Source: Candidatus Crickella caballi | GTDB taxonomy: Bacteria > Bacillota > Clostridia > Peptostreptococcales > Anaerovoracaceae | NCBI GenBank assembly: GCA_018064665.1 | Contig: JAGHUV010000014.1 | Location: 81,043 to 145,042 of the forward strand | Reading direction: 5' to 3' | DNA: 64,000 nucleotides | In this document: piece after piece, positions 32,948-40,944 of the stretch | Position numbering within the stretch: the stretch's first letter is position 1 | How the letters are laid out: every line of letters begins with the position of its first letter | The notes under the pieces: generated by a model | What the model was told of the DNA's origin: nothing | What the model saw: the letters and a program-made list of their open reading frames with translations, nothing else | Databases searched by the model: none | Translations under genes and position numbers: made by a program

Positions 32948-34303
32948 ATGGATACTTTACTAGTAAAAAACATTAGAACTATAGTTTCCTGCGATGGCAG
33001 CGATACTGTATACGAAAACGCTAATATTTACTGCGAGAACGGTCTTATTTCATATATCGGACCTGAGACTCGTGAAGCTGATACTGTAATTGACGGTAGC
33101 GGTATGCTTTGCTACCCAGGCCTTGTAAATGCCCATCATCATCTGTATCAGGTGTTCTCACGTAACCTTGAGAAGGTTCAGAACATGGAGCTGTTCGACT
33201 GGCTCAAGACTCTGTACGAGATATGGAAGAACCTCAATCAGGACACGATCTATCTGTCATCACTTGCAGGAATGGGAGAACTGATGAAGAACGGTTGCAC
33301 TACCGTATTCGACCATCACTATGTATTCCCTGCAAATTCAGGTGATCTCATCGGAGCACAGGCAGCTGCAGCTGATAAGCTCGGCGTAAGAATGCATTTC
33401 TCACGCGGATCAATGGACCTGTCTGTTAAGGATGGGGGACTTCCGCCTGACAGTGTTGTTCAGACTGTAGATGAAATCATGAAGGACAGCATCGATCTTA
33501 TCGATAAGTATCACGATACTTCGTTTACATCGATGCGTCGTATAGCTCTCGCACCATGTTCACCTTTCTCAGTGTCGGAAGACCTGCTCAGAGAGTCTGC
33601 TATTCTGGCAAGAGAGAAGGGCGTTAGACTTCATACACATCTCTGCGAGACCAAGGACGAAGAGAACTACATGATAGAGCGCGAGGGAATCAGACCTCTT
33701 GCTTACATGGAGAGAGTAGGCTGGATCGGTGATGACGTATGGTATGCACACGGCATCCACTTCAATGATGAAGAGCTGAAGCTGCTTGCTGATACAGGCA
33801 CCGGTGTATGCCACTGCCCGATTTCCAACATGAAGCTTTCATCAGGAATTGCACGTATTCCGGAGATGCTTGAGATGGGAATCCCTGTAGGTCTCGGCGT
33901 AGACGGTTCCGCTTCCAATGACGGTTCCGATCTGCTGGAGGAACTCCGCGTAGCATTCCTTCTGCACAGACTGAACTCAAGCAACAAGGCTCCTACAGGA
34001 TATGACATCCTGAAGATCGCTACTATGGGTTCTGCAAGACTTCTCGGAAGAGATAAGGAAATCGGCTCAATCGAGGTAGGAAAGTGCGCTGACTTCTTCA
34101 TGATCGATTCAAATCGCCTTGAGCTTACAGGTGCATGCTATGATCCAAAATCAGTTCTGGGTACAGTTGGAGTAAGAGGTGCTGTGGACTATACTGTTAT
34201 CAATGGTAAGGTAACTGTAGAGAATGGCAGAATCACAGGCATTGACGAAGAGAAGGTTGTTGCAGATTCTAACGTTGAACTCGAGAGATATCTCGGAGAA
34301 TAG
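32948..34303 (+). CDS. 8-oxoguanine deaminase-like TRZ/ATZ amidohydrolase
   Basis: This 451-residue amidohydrolase has NAHHHLYQVFSR near residue 60, HTHLCETKDEE near 230, CHCPISNMKLSSG near 290 and the catalytic VGLGVDGSASND near 320. The HHHLYQ signature and length fit 8-oxoguanine deaminases, which make urate from 8-oxoguanine; related guanine or melamine-type deaminases are the alternative. I choose ATG 32948 over the upstream ATG at 32927 because the conserved domain begins there. A urate-producing step would feed this purine locus. Confidence 0.78.
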   Translation: MDTLLVKNIRTIVSCDGSDTVYENANIYCENGLISYIGPETREADTVIDGSGMLCYPGLVNAHHHLYQVFSRNLEKVQNMELFDWLKTLYEIWKNLNQDTIYLSSLAGMGELMKNGCTTVFDHHYVFPANSGDLIGAQAAAADKLGVRMHFSRGSMDLSVKDGGLPPDSVVQTVDEIMKDSIDLIDKYHDTSFTSMRRIALAPCSPFSVSEDLLRESAILAREKGVRLHTHLCETKDEENYMIEREGIRPLAYMERVGWIGDDVWYAHGIHFNDEELKLLADTGTGVCHCPISNMKLSSGIARIPEMLEMGIPVGLGVDGSASNDGSDLLEELRVAFLLHRLNSSNKAPTGYDILKIATMGSARLLGRDKEIGSIEVGKCADFFMIDSNRLELTGACYDPKSVLGTVGVRGAVDYTVINGKVTVENGRITGIDEEKVVADSNVELERYLGE

Positions 34304-34317
34304 GATATAAGGCTGTT

Positions 34318-35382
34318 ATGAAACATATATGGAATGAAGAGACTTTAATAATAAGCTTGTCGGGTCACGTTGATTCCTCTAATGCCCCTGACATTGAAAA
34401 TGAATTGCGCGATGTAATCGCAGACAAGCATCCTGAAAACATAATAATCGATGCTGAGTCACTTGATTATATTTCAAGTGCCGGCCTGAGACTTGTTCTG
34501 AAGCTTAGAAAAGGCTGCGGAGCTCTCAGCATTATAAATGTAAATCCGGATGTTTACGGAGTACTGGAAATGACCGGCTTTACGGAAATGATGGATGTAT
34601 CCAAGACTTACAGAAAGATTTCCGTTGAAGGCTGCGAGGCTGTCGGATGTGGCGCTAACGGAATCGTATATCGTATTGATAACGATAACGTTGTTAAGGT
34701 TTACTACAACCCTGATGCTCTCGATGACATCCATCGCGAGAGGGAAGTTGCCAAGCTTGCTCTGATACTCGGAGTACCGACTGCAATTTCCTATGAAATC
34801 GTTCGAGTTGGAGAAAGCTACGGTTCGGTATTCGAGCTTCTTCATTCCAAATCATTCTCGAAAATTCTCGCAGAGGATCCGAACAACATGGACTGGTGTG
34901 TTCGCGAGTATGTCGAGATGCTGAAGCTCATACACAGCACAGAAGTTCCTGAAGGCAAGCTTCCAGATATGAGGGAGACTGTTGTATCATGGGCAGAATT
35001 CATGAAGGAGCATCTGCCTCAAGAATCAGGGGACAAGCTTATGTCCCTTGTAGAAGCTGTTCCTAAGGATAATCATATGATTCACGGAGATTACCACTCC
35101 AAGAATCTGGTGCTTCAGGATGATGAGGTACTTCTTATCGATATGGATACGCTTGCGGTTGGATATCCTGTATTTGAGCTTGCTTCGATATACAATGCAT
35201 ACATCGGATTCTACGAGCTTGATCCTGACGGGGTAAAAGAATTCCAGGGCTTCAGCTATGAGGTATCCTGCAAATTCTGGAATAGAGTTTTAAAAGCTTA
35301 TCTCGGTACTGAAGACGAAGAGCTTGTTCGCAGCGTAGAGGATAAGGCACGTATAATCGGATATACCAGACTTATCAGATGA
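34318..35382 (+). CDS. STAS domain fused to aminoglycoside-phosphotransferase-like kinase
   Basis: Residues 1-95 form a STAS/anti-sigma-antagonist-type domain (LIISLSGHVDSSNAPDIE, LDYISSAGLRLVLKL, with the Ser usually phosphorylated). Residues about 110-354 form an APH/choline-kinase-like fold with a glycine loop (GCGANGIVYRI), lysine VVKVYY, catalytic HGDYHSKN and metal-binding LIDMDTLA. The substrate is unknown. It starts 14 bases after the deaminase gene, probably co-transcribed. The TGA stop is followed in frame by 37 more plausible codons, so the protein may be shortened (see next entry). Confidence 0.78.
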   Translation: MKHIWNEETLIISLSGHVDSSNAPDIENELRDVIADKHPENIIIDAESLDYISSAGLRLVLKLRKGCGALSIINVNPDVYGVLEMTGFTEMMDVSKTYRKISVEGCEAVGCGANGIVYRIDNDNVVKVYYNPDALDDIHREREVAKLALILGVPTAISYEIVRVGESYGSVFELLHSKSFSKILAEDPNNMDWCVREYVEMLKLIHSTEVPEGKLPDMRETVVSWAEFMKEHLPQESGDKLMSLVEAVPKDNHMIHGDYHSKNLVLQDDEVLLIDMDTLAVGYPVFELASIYNAYIGFYELDPDGVKEFQGFSYEVSCKFWNRVLKAYLGTEDEELVRSVEDKARIIGYTRLIR

Positions 35383-35496
35383 TCCATCAGGCGAGGAGGC
35401 CTTGACGATCCAATGAAGCTGGAGGAGATAAAGCATTGGAAGAAAGAGCTCATTGAGCTTCTTGACAGGACAGATACTCTGCTATTCGAGCACTAG
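35383..35496 (+). other. In-frame coding-like extension after the STAS-kinase TGA
   Basis: Directly after the TGA the same frame stays open for 37 codons to TAG at 35494. They encode a charged helical segment (GLDDPMKLEEIKHWKKELIE and a DTLLFEH end) of the sort I associate with the tail of this kinase family. A nonsense change of an Arg CGA to TGA is the simplest explanation. A separate short ORF from the ATG at 35413 is possible. Confidence 0.5.
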
Positions 35497-35503
35497 ACAA
35501 ACC

Positions 35504-35531
35504 GTCGCCCGGAAATGTTCCGGGCGACTTC
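35504..35531 (+). terminator. Strong stem-loop before the ABC exporter gene
   Basis: GTCGCCCGGAA pairs perfectly with TTCCGGGCGAC over an ATG loop, followed by TTCATT. The next gene's ATG is 7 bases beyond the stem and has no clear Shine-Dalgarno, so the hairpin may also affect that start. Confidence 0.6.
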
Positions 35532-35534
35532 ATT

Positions 35535-37265
35535 ATGAACTATAACGACGGAAAACTTAAAATATTTATAAATTACATCAAACCGCACAGGAAGCTCTTC
35601 ATTATTGATATGCTCCTGTCGGTAATTGTTTCATCCATTGACCTGGTATTCCCGTATGCGTCAAGATGGGCAATGCAAAGGCTCCTGTCACAGGAGAGAT
35701 ACAAGGCTTTCTTCGTGGTAATGGGCATCATTTTACTTGCGTACATTTTAAGAGCAGTATTCATGTATCTGGTCACTGTAATAGGCCACAGAATGGGAAC
35801 CTTAGTAGAGGCGGATATGAGGGAAGACATCTTCAATCATATACAGCATCTGTCATTCTCGTTCTTCGATAAGAACCGCACAGGAGTGCTCCTTGGACGA
35901 GTAACGAACGACCTCTTTGAGATAGTTGAGCTTGCGCATCATGGTCCGGAGAACATTCTGACCTGCACCATTACAATTGTCGGCGCGATCATCATTCTTT
36001 CGACAATAAATGTTTCGCTTGCGATGCTGATATTCCTGCTTGCACTGGCATGCCTTGCACTTTCCGGGAGACAGAGACTGCGTATGCTCAGCAGTAACAA
36101 AGCGGTCAAGAAGAGAACCGGCGAAATCAACGCTGCGATCGAGAGCGGAATCTCGGGCGTGAGAGTATCCAAAGCATTTGGCAATGAGGATATAGAGCTT
36201 GAGAAATTCAGGGCAAGCAATGAGGAATTCAAGAAGAGCAAAGTGGGCTTTTATAAAGCTATGGGCTCCTTTAATTCGAGTGTTGAGGCAACAATAGGCA
36301 TAATGCAGGTTGCTGTTATTGCGATGGGCGGAGCCATGACGATCAGGAATTCAATGGATTATGTCGACCTGATCACATTCACGCTGTACGTATCGACCTT
36401 CACGACACCTGTCAAGAAGCTTGCACAGTTCATGGAGATATTCTCGCAGGGTACAGCCGGCTTTGAGAGATTCCTTGATGTTATGAGAACTGAGCCTGAT
36501 ATAGTCGATGCTGAGAACGCTGAGGCGCTGAGCGACGTTAAGGGCGATATTGAATTTGACAATGTCAGCTTCTCATACAATGACGAGCAGGAGACACTTA
36601 AGAATGTCAGCTTCCATATCAAGCCGGGACAGACCTTTGCGCTTGTCGGCTCATCCGGAGGAGGAAAGACCACGATTTGTCATCTGCTGCCGAGATTCTA
36701 TGATATCAACAGCGGAAGTATCAGGATAGACGGCAAGGATGTTAGAGACGTGACACAGAAGAGCCTTCGTGAAGCGATCGGTATCATTCAGCAGGACGTA
36801 TTCCTGTTCGCAGGTACTGTAATGGACAATATACGCTATGGTAATCCTGAAGCTACTGATGAAGAGGTAATTGAGGCTGCAAGAATGTCGCAGATACACG
36901 ACGACATAATGAATATGCCGGATGGCTATAATACTTATGTAGGGGAGAGAGGTATCGCACTGTCGGGCGGACAGAAGCAGAGAATTTCTATCGCACGTGT
37001 CTTCCTTAAGAATCCTAAGATACTTATTCTCGACGAGGCGACATCTGCGCTCGACAGCGTAACAGAAGGCATGATACAGGAAAGCTTTGATAAGCTGTCG
37101 GCAGGAAGAACAAGTATAGTGATAGCTCACAGATTGTCTACGGTAAGGAATGCGGATTGCATTGCCGTGGTAGATAATGGCGAGATACTTGAGCAGGGAA
37201 GCAGACAGGAGCTGCTGGCGGCAGGAGGCCACTATGCTGAGCTTGAGAAGGCGCAGATCGTATAG
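35535..37265 (+). CDS. MsbA/MdlB-type ABC exporter (fused membrane and ATPase domains)
   Basis: The 576 residues comprise six predicted membrane segments (about 15-300) and a C-terminal ATPase domain. Walker A is ALVGSSGGGKTT near 370, the Q-loop IIQQDVF near 420, signature ALSGGQKQR near 480 and Walker B ILILDEATSALD near 500. It is a half-transporter that should act as a homodimer. The exported substrate cannot be told. No clear ribosome binding site precedes the ATG, and the next in-frame Met is within the first membrane helix, so 35535 is kept. Confidence 0.88.
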   Translation: MNYNDGKLKIFINYIKPHRKLFIIDMLLSVIVSSIDLVFPYASRWAMQRLLSQERYKAFFVVMGIILLAYILRAVFMYLVTVIGHRMGTLVEADMREDIFNHIQHLSFSFFDKNRTGVLLGRVTNDLFEIVELAHHGPENILTCTITIVGAIIILSTINVSLAMLIFLLALACLALSGRQRLRMLSSNKAVKKRTGEINAAIESGISGVRVSKAFGNEDIELEKFRASNEEFKKSKVGFYKAMGSFNSSVEATIGIMQVAVIAMGGAMTIRNSMDYVDLITFTLYVSTFTTPVKKLAQFMEIFSQGTAGFERFLDVMRTEPDIVDAENAEALSDVKGDIEFDNVSFSYNDEQETLKNVSFHIKPGQTFALVGSSGGGKTTICHLLPRFYDINSGSIRIDGKDVRDVTQKSLREAIGIIQQDVFLFAGTVMDNIRYGNPEATDEEVIEAARMSQIHDDIMNMPDGYNTYVGERGIALSGGQKQRISIARVFLKNPKILILDEATSALDSVTEGMIQESFDKLSAGRTSIVIAHRLSTVRNADCIAVVDNGEILEQGSRQELLAAGGHYAELEKAQIV

Positions 37266-37297
37266 CTGAGGCATATGACATGGCGTTAGAATTAATA

Positions 37298-37342
37298 AAC
37301 AACTTTATTAAAGGTTTTTGCATTACCTTTAATAAAGTTGTT
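37298..37342. repeat. Perfect 17-bp inverted repeat before the tRNA operon
   Basis: AACAACTTTATTAAAGG and its exact reverse complement flank an 11-base T-rich loop. The right arm runs into the TTGACA of the tRNA promoter, sharing two bases. It may terminate the ABC exporter transcript, but it lacks a following T-run. It could also be an operator. Confidence 0.7.
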
Positions 37343-37369
37343 GACATTAGCAGCAAATAAGGTTATACT
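37341..37369 (+). promoter_or_regulatory. Strong promoter of the tRNA operon
   Basis: Consensus TTGACA (37341-37346) and TATACT (37364-37369) with a 17-base spacer, 25 bases upstream of tRNA-Asn. Confidence 0.75.
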
Positions 37370-37394
37370 AATTAAGTCGCGAACGACAGAATGT

Positions 37395-37469
37395 TCCGAG
37401 GTAGCTCAATGGCAGAGCAACCGGCTGTTAACCGGTAGGTTGTGGGTTCGAGCCCCACCCTCGGAGCCA
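37395..37469 (+). tRNA. tRNA-Asn (GTT anticodon)
   Basis: The 75-base cloverleaf has acceptor TCCGAGG/CCTCGGA, T-loop GTTCGAG, anticodon loop CTGTTAA and an encoded CCA. It is the first of three closely spaced tRNAs. Confidence 0.95.
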
Positions 37470-37478
37470 TTTTTTTAA

Positions 37479-37565
37479 GCCGGAGTGACGGAATTGGTAG
37501 ACGTAGGGGACTTAAAATCCCCCGATAGAAATATCGTACCGGTTCGAGTCCGGTCTCCGGTACCA
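37479..37565 (+). tRNA. tRNA-Leu (TAA anticodon)
   Basis: The 87-base class II tRNA has acceptor GCCGGAG/CTCCGGT, anticodon stem GGGGA/TCCCC around CTTAAAA, a variable arm (GATAGAAATATC), T-loop GTTCGAG and encoded CCA. Confidence 0.94.
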
Positions 37566-37578
37566 CACAACTTAATGA

Positions 37579-37654
<76 letters not shown>

Positions 37655-37665
37655 ATTGATTGTTC

Positions 37666-37688
37666 AGAGCCGTGAGGCTCTTTTTTTA
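37666..37688 (+). terminator. Terminator of the tRNA operon
   Basis: AGAGCC-GTGA-GGCTCT followed by seven T's, 12 bases after tRNA-fMet. Confidence 0.85.
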
Positions 37689-37741
37689 ATACCGGGCTTA
37701 TGACCCTCGACGAATAATAACAGAGTTGCCGGTGTAGTCTG

Positions 37742-37926
37742 TTAAACCAGTGGCAGATAATATGGGCAGGAATTGGCGTAGGTACCGTCCTTAAGCTTAA
37801 GACCGCCTTCGATCGTGCCAATCTGCCTGAAGCCGAGCCTTGATAGAGATTACGCGCGTGGATATTATTCTCAACAGCGTAGCTTGCGTTGGTGATATGA
37901 GAGTAGCTAATCTTACTTTGATTTCC
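37742..37926 (-). pseudogene. Decayed GNAT acetyltransferase fragment
   Basis: Read on the minus strand, a segment ISYSHITNASYAV is followed directly by ENNIHARNLY. After a one-base frameshift comes RLGFRQIGTIEGGLKLKDGT and a YYLPLV end with stop. These are recognisable pieces of a GNAT N-acetyltransferase, with roughly 40 central residues (the acetyl-CoA loop region) missing and the frame broken. The ORF-track entry at 37633-37821 is an out-of-frame shadow of it. Confidence 0.75.
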
Positions 37927-37996
37927 ATTACAGTCTCTAATCCTCCATCAATTTTAATAACATCTCAAATTGCGATTATGATTCAATGGATAATAA

Positions 37997-38025
37997 AAGA
38001 GCTGATACTCTGCGTATCAGCTCTT
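37997..38025 (-). terminator. Terminator downstream of the BCCT fragment
   Basis: AAGAGCTGATAC pairs perfectly with GTATCAGCTCTT over a 5-base loop. On the minus strand it is followed by TTTTATTATCC, fitting a terminator left from the transporter gene. Confidence 0.7.
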
Positions 38026-38048
38026 GTTACTTAGGTGACAGATGCGGA

Positions 38049-38342
38049 TCATTTGAGCTTCTCGGCTCGTAGTCCCCTGGTCAGTCCAAGGGCTGCACCT
38101 ATCTCAACAAATATGAATGGGAAGGCTCCGACTATTGCCAGTGTTTCCATTGTAGTCAGGGCATCCTTGCTGCCGATCATCAGCACGATGGAGAACACAC
38201 CTTCCAGGATTCCCCACATAAGCAGGGTTTTCTTGGATGGATTCAAAGCTCCGTTTTCGCTGAAGATTCCGAGCACGATTACTGCTGAATCTGCGGAGGT
38301 TATAAAGAACGTGCATACCAGAATCAGAGTAATAATTCCCAT
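38049..38342 (-). pseudogene. C-terminal remnant of a BCCT betaine/carnitine/choline-type transporter
   Basis: The minus-strand reading from about GIITLILVCTFFITSADSAV through LLMWGILEG to the stop matches the last membrane helices of BCCT transporters (the ITSADSA motif is characteristic). About 95 residues remain of a protein normally near 500. The 159-residue ORF in the track is this remnant plus unrelated upstream sequence. The original N-terminus is gone, cut at the junction with the PucR fragment. Confidence 0.75.
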
Positions 38343-38654
38343 CTTGGGATTTACAAGCTGCTGTACAGTATTAAGAACGGCAGTGCTGCGGATGAGTTTA
38401 TCGAAGAAACTCTCGGTAGGCTGATCAAGCATGACAAAGAGAACAGAAGCGACCATATGGCGGTGCTCGAGTCGTTCATGGCTAACGAATGCCTTGTAAC
38501 GCAGACCGCGGACGACATGTTCTTCCACAGGAATACCATCAAGTACAAGCTTGCAGCGATAAGAGACATACTCGGCTATGATATTACGCTAAACGAGAAT
38601 AGATTCAGAATAATGATGGCGTTCTATCTGATGAGGATACGCAAGAATCTGTGA
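38337..38654 (+). pseudogene. C-terminal remnant of a PucR-family regulator
   Basis: The + frame encodes SHLGIYKLLYS, then FIEETLGRLIKHDKEN and HRNTIKYKLAAIRDILG, the typical PucR C-terminal helix-turn-helix. It ends at a normal stop. The N-terminal part and the start codon are missing. The 65-residue track ORF covers only the end. PucR proteins often control purine or transport genes, and this one was probably next to the lost transporter. Confidence 0.72.
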
Positions 38655-38676
38655 TGGGAGAAGCCCGAGAATGATT

Positions 38677-38709
38677 AAAAAATCTATGATTCATATCATA
38701 GGTTTTTTT
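38677..38709 (+). terminator. Terminator after the PucR remnant
   Basis: AAAAAATCTATGAT and ATCATAGGTTTTTT pair with one G-T wobble around TCAT, and the 3' arm ends in seven T's. Confidence 0.75.
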
Positions 38710-38818
38710 ATGCTTTAAGTTGCTAACAGAGATTTCTATCTCTAACTACTTGAAGGATGCAAACATTGGAAAATAATGATAAAATCAAGTTGAAACAACA
38801 TAAAATAGGGAAGAACAA

Positions 38819-39130
38819 ATGAAATCATTAGAAGCGATTAGACAATTCAATGAAGAAAGAGATTGGGATCAGTTCCATACACCGGAAAACCTTGCAAAAT
38901 CAATATGTATAGAAGCCGGAGAATTGCTGGAGTGCTTTCAGTGGAATAATGATTTTAATCAGCAGGACGTATGTGAGGAGCTTGCAGATGTTACTTCGTA
39001 CTGCATTATGCTTGCAGATAAACTGAATGTCGATTTGGACGAAATTGTATTAGACAAGCTGGAGAAAACAAAAAAGAAATATCCCGTAGAAAAGGCTAAG
39101 GGCATAAGCACCAAATATGACAAATTATAG
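38819..39130 (+). CDS. MazG-like nucleotide pyrophosphohydrolase
   Basis: This 103-residue all-alpha NTP pyrophosphatase has the expected metal-binding pattern ICIEAGELLECFQW (EAxELLE, about 30-43) and EELADVTSY (ExxD, about 54-62). Single-domain MazG-like enzymes hydrolyse canonical or modified nucleoside triphosphates to monophosphates. The ATG follows AGGGAAG. It is 10 bases ahead of the GIY-YIG/DUF2075 gene, both lie in a visibly more AT-rich stretch, and the pair sits beside gene debris, so they probably form one mobile module. Confidence 0.87.
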   Translation: MKSLEAIRQFNEERDWDQFHTPENLAKSICIEAGELLECFQWNNDFNQQDVCEELADVTSYCIMLADKLNVDLDEIVLDKLEKTKKKYPVEKAKGISTKYDKL

Positions 39131-39140
39131 GTAATAGATA

Positions 39141-40892
39141 ATGGCTACTATAACATCGTTGGATTTTAATATTAATGTTAATGATGAACTAAAGAACATT
39201 AGACATTACGGAAAAGATGTCGGAGAAAACTGGCCTGTAGTTTATATTCTTAACAACCAGAAAGAAGCATATGTCGGAGAGACGCATCATGCTTCTGTTA
39301 GAATGGCTCAGCATTTAAGTAATGCGGAGAGAAGAAAGCTTACAGAAATCAGAATTATTACAGACAAAGACTTTAATAAGTCTGTAATTCTGGACTTGGA
39401 GGCTTTCTTAATTAAGCACATGGGATCTGATGGTAAATTCAAATTACAGAATGCAAATCACGGCTTACAAAACCATGATTACTATAACAGATCCGAGTAC
39501 GAAGAAGCTTTTAAGAAGATTTGGAATAAATTAAGAAGAGAGGGAATAGTTGAGCACACTATAGAATTTATTGAGAATTCAAATCTGTTTAAATATTCTC
39601 CGTACAAGTCATTGGGCCCGGATCAGGTTCAGGCAGAAGCATGTATTCTTGCTGCTTTAGCTGAAACTACGCATAGTGACAATGGGTCAACCGTTATTGT
39701 GCGTGGAGGAGCCGGAACAGGAAAAACAATACTTGCAATATATTTGATGAAGCTTTTCTCAGATATCAACAACAGTGCTATTGCGTCAGAACAGAGGGAT
39801 TATTTTGATGAGGACGTAGAGTCAATTGTGGCGACAGAGAGCATTCAGGGAATTAAGAAAATCGGAATTGTTATGCCACAATCCACTCTTAAAGCATCGG
39901 TAAAAGACGTTTTCAATAGCGTAAACGGACTCAGCAAGAATATGGTTCTCGGAACTACTGAAGTAGTAGAAGAATACTTAAAAACAAACGAAAAATTCGA
40001 TTTAATTATCGTTGATGAAGCACATAGACTTAAATGCAGATGGAACGGACACTTGAGTTCATATCCTAAATTTGATTACTGCACTAAAGCTCTTGATATG
40101 CCTAAAGAAAAAGGCAATGAGCTGGATTGGATTATGAAGTGCAGTAAGAATCAAATATTCTTTAGAGATGAATTACAAACAGTTAGACCATGCGATATTA
40201 CAGCCGAAGATTTTAAATCGATTATTGAAGAATACAGCAACCAGAAGCTTGCAGAGGTTGCGCTCTCATCACAATGGAGATGTGAAGGCGGAAACAGCTA
40301 TATCACTTATATTAAAAATATATTGAGCTGTATTGAACAATCCCCACAGAAGTTTGAAAACTATGAATTCAAACTGTACAAGGATGTAGATAAGATGGTA
40401 CAAGACATTAAAGCAAAGAATGAGGAAATCGGCCTTTGCAGAAATGCTGCCGGATATGCATGGAAGTGGGTCAGCAAGAAGGATAAAACTCAATACGATA
40501 TTGAAATACAGGGTCATAAATATCGTTGGAACACGACTTACGAGAATTGGATCAGTAAAGAATCGTCAATAGACGAAATAGGATGCATTCATACTTTGCA
40601 AGGATATGATTTAAATTACGTCGGATTAATTATAGGTGAAGACCTAAAATTTGATACGACTAAAGGTGAGATATATCCAGACAAGACCTGCTATCAGGAC
40701 CAGCAGGGAAAATCCGGATGTGCTGATGATACAGATGCTTTGCGTGAGTATTTAACTAACATTTACCTTACTCTTATGAGTAGGGGAATAAAAGGAACAT
40801 ACTTATATGTATGCGATGATAATCTCAGAAATTATTTCGAGAAATATGTTGAAGTAGTTGAATATACATCATCTCATATATCCCGTCCATGA
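39141..40892 (+). CDS. GIY-YIG nuclease domain fused to DUF2075 P-loop ATPase/helicase-like protein
   Basis: Residues about 30-100 match a GIY-YIG endonuclease domain (VVYILNN then EAYVGET, with a later Arg and Glu). Residues about 165-583 match DUF2075, a superfamily 1-like P-loop ATPase with Walker A RGGAGTGKT near 189, Walker B LIIVDEAHRL near 288, and helicase-like motifs (SSQWRCEGG near 373, IHTLQGYDLNYVGL near 485, YLTLMSRGIKGTYLY near 550). A nuclease plus motor coupled to a nucleotide hydrolase fits DNA defence or repair. The function is inferred, not known. Confidence 0.85.
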   Translation: MATITSLDFNINVNDELKNIRHYGKDVGENWPVVYILNNQKEAYVGETHHASVRMAQHLSNAERRKLTEIRIITDKDFNKSVILDLEAFLIKHMGSDGKFKLQNANHGLQNHDYYNRSEYEEAFKKIWNKLRREGIVEHTIEFIENSNLFKYSPYKSLGPDQVQAEACILAALAETTHSDNGSTVIVRGGAGTGKTILAIYLMKLFSDINNSAIASEQRDYFDEDVESIVATESIQGIKKIGIVMPQSTLKASVKDVFNSVNGLSKNMVLGTTEVVEEYLKTNEKFDLIIVDEAHRLKCRWNGHLSSYPKFDYCTKALDMPKEKGNELDWIMKCSKNQIFFRDELQTVRPCDITAEDFKSIIEEYSNQKLAEVALSSQWRCEGGNSYITYIKNILSCIEQSPQKFENYEFKLYKDVDKMVQDIKAKNEEIGLCRNAAGYAWKWVSKKDKTQYDIEIQGHKYRWNTTYENWISKESSIDEIGCIHTLQGYDLNYVGLIIGEDLKFDTTKGEIYPDKTCYQDQQGKSGCADDTDALREYLTNIYLTLMSRGIKGTYLYVCDDNLRNYFEKYVEVVEYTSSHISRP

Positions 40893-40944
40893 GCTTTTGA
40901 GTTAACAAGAAAAATAAGAACTTTTACACAGATTGGGGATTCAC

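Noticed and set aside
35380-35420. TGA at 35380 as a selenocysteine codon with a SECIS-like hairpin
   Set aside because: A weak stem (TCAGGC/GCC-T-TGA) follows, but its loop begins only about 11 bases after the TGA, closer than bacterial SECIS elements. Its GAGGAG loop lacks the expected G-U apex. No Sec machinery is in the window.
38351-38569. 72-residue minus-strand ORF over the PucR remnant
   Set aside because: It is antisense to a clear PucR helix-turn-helix sequence and resembles no family.
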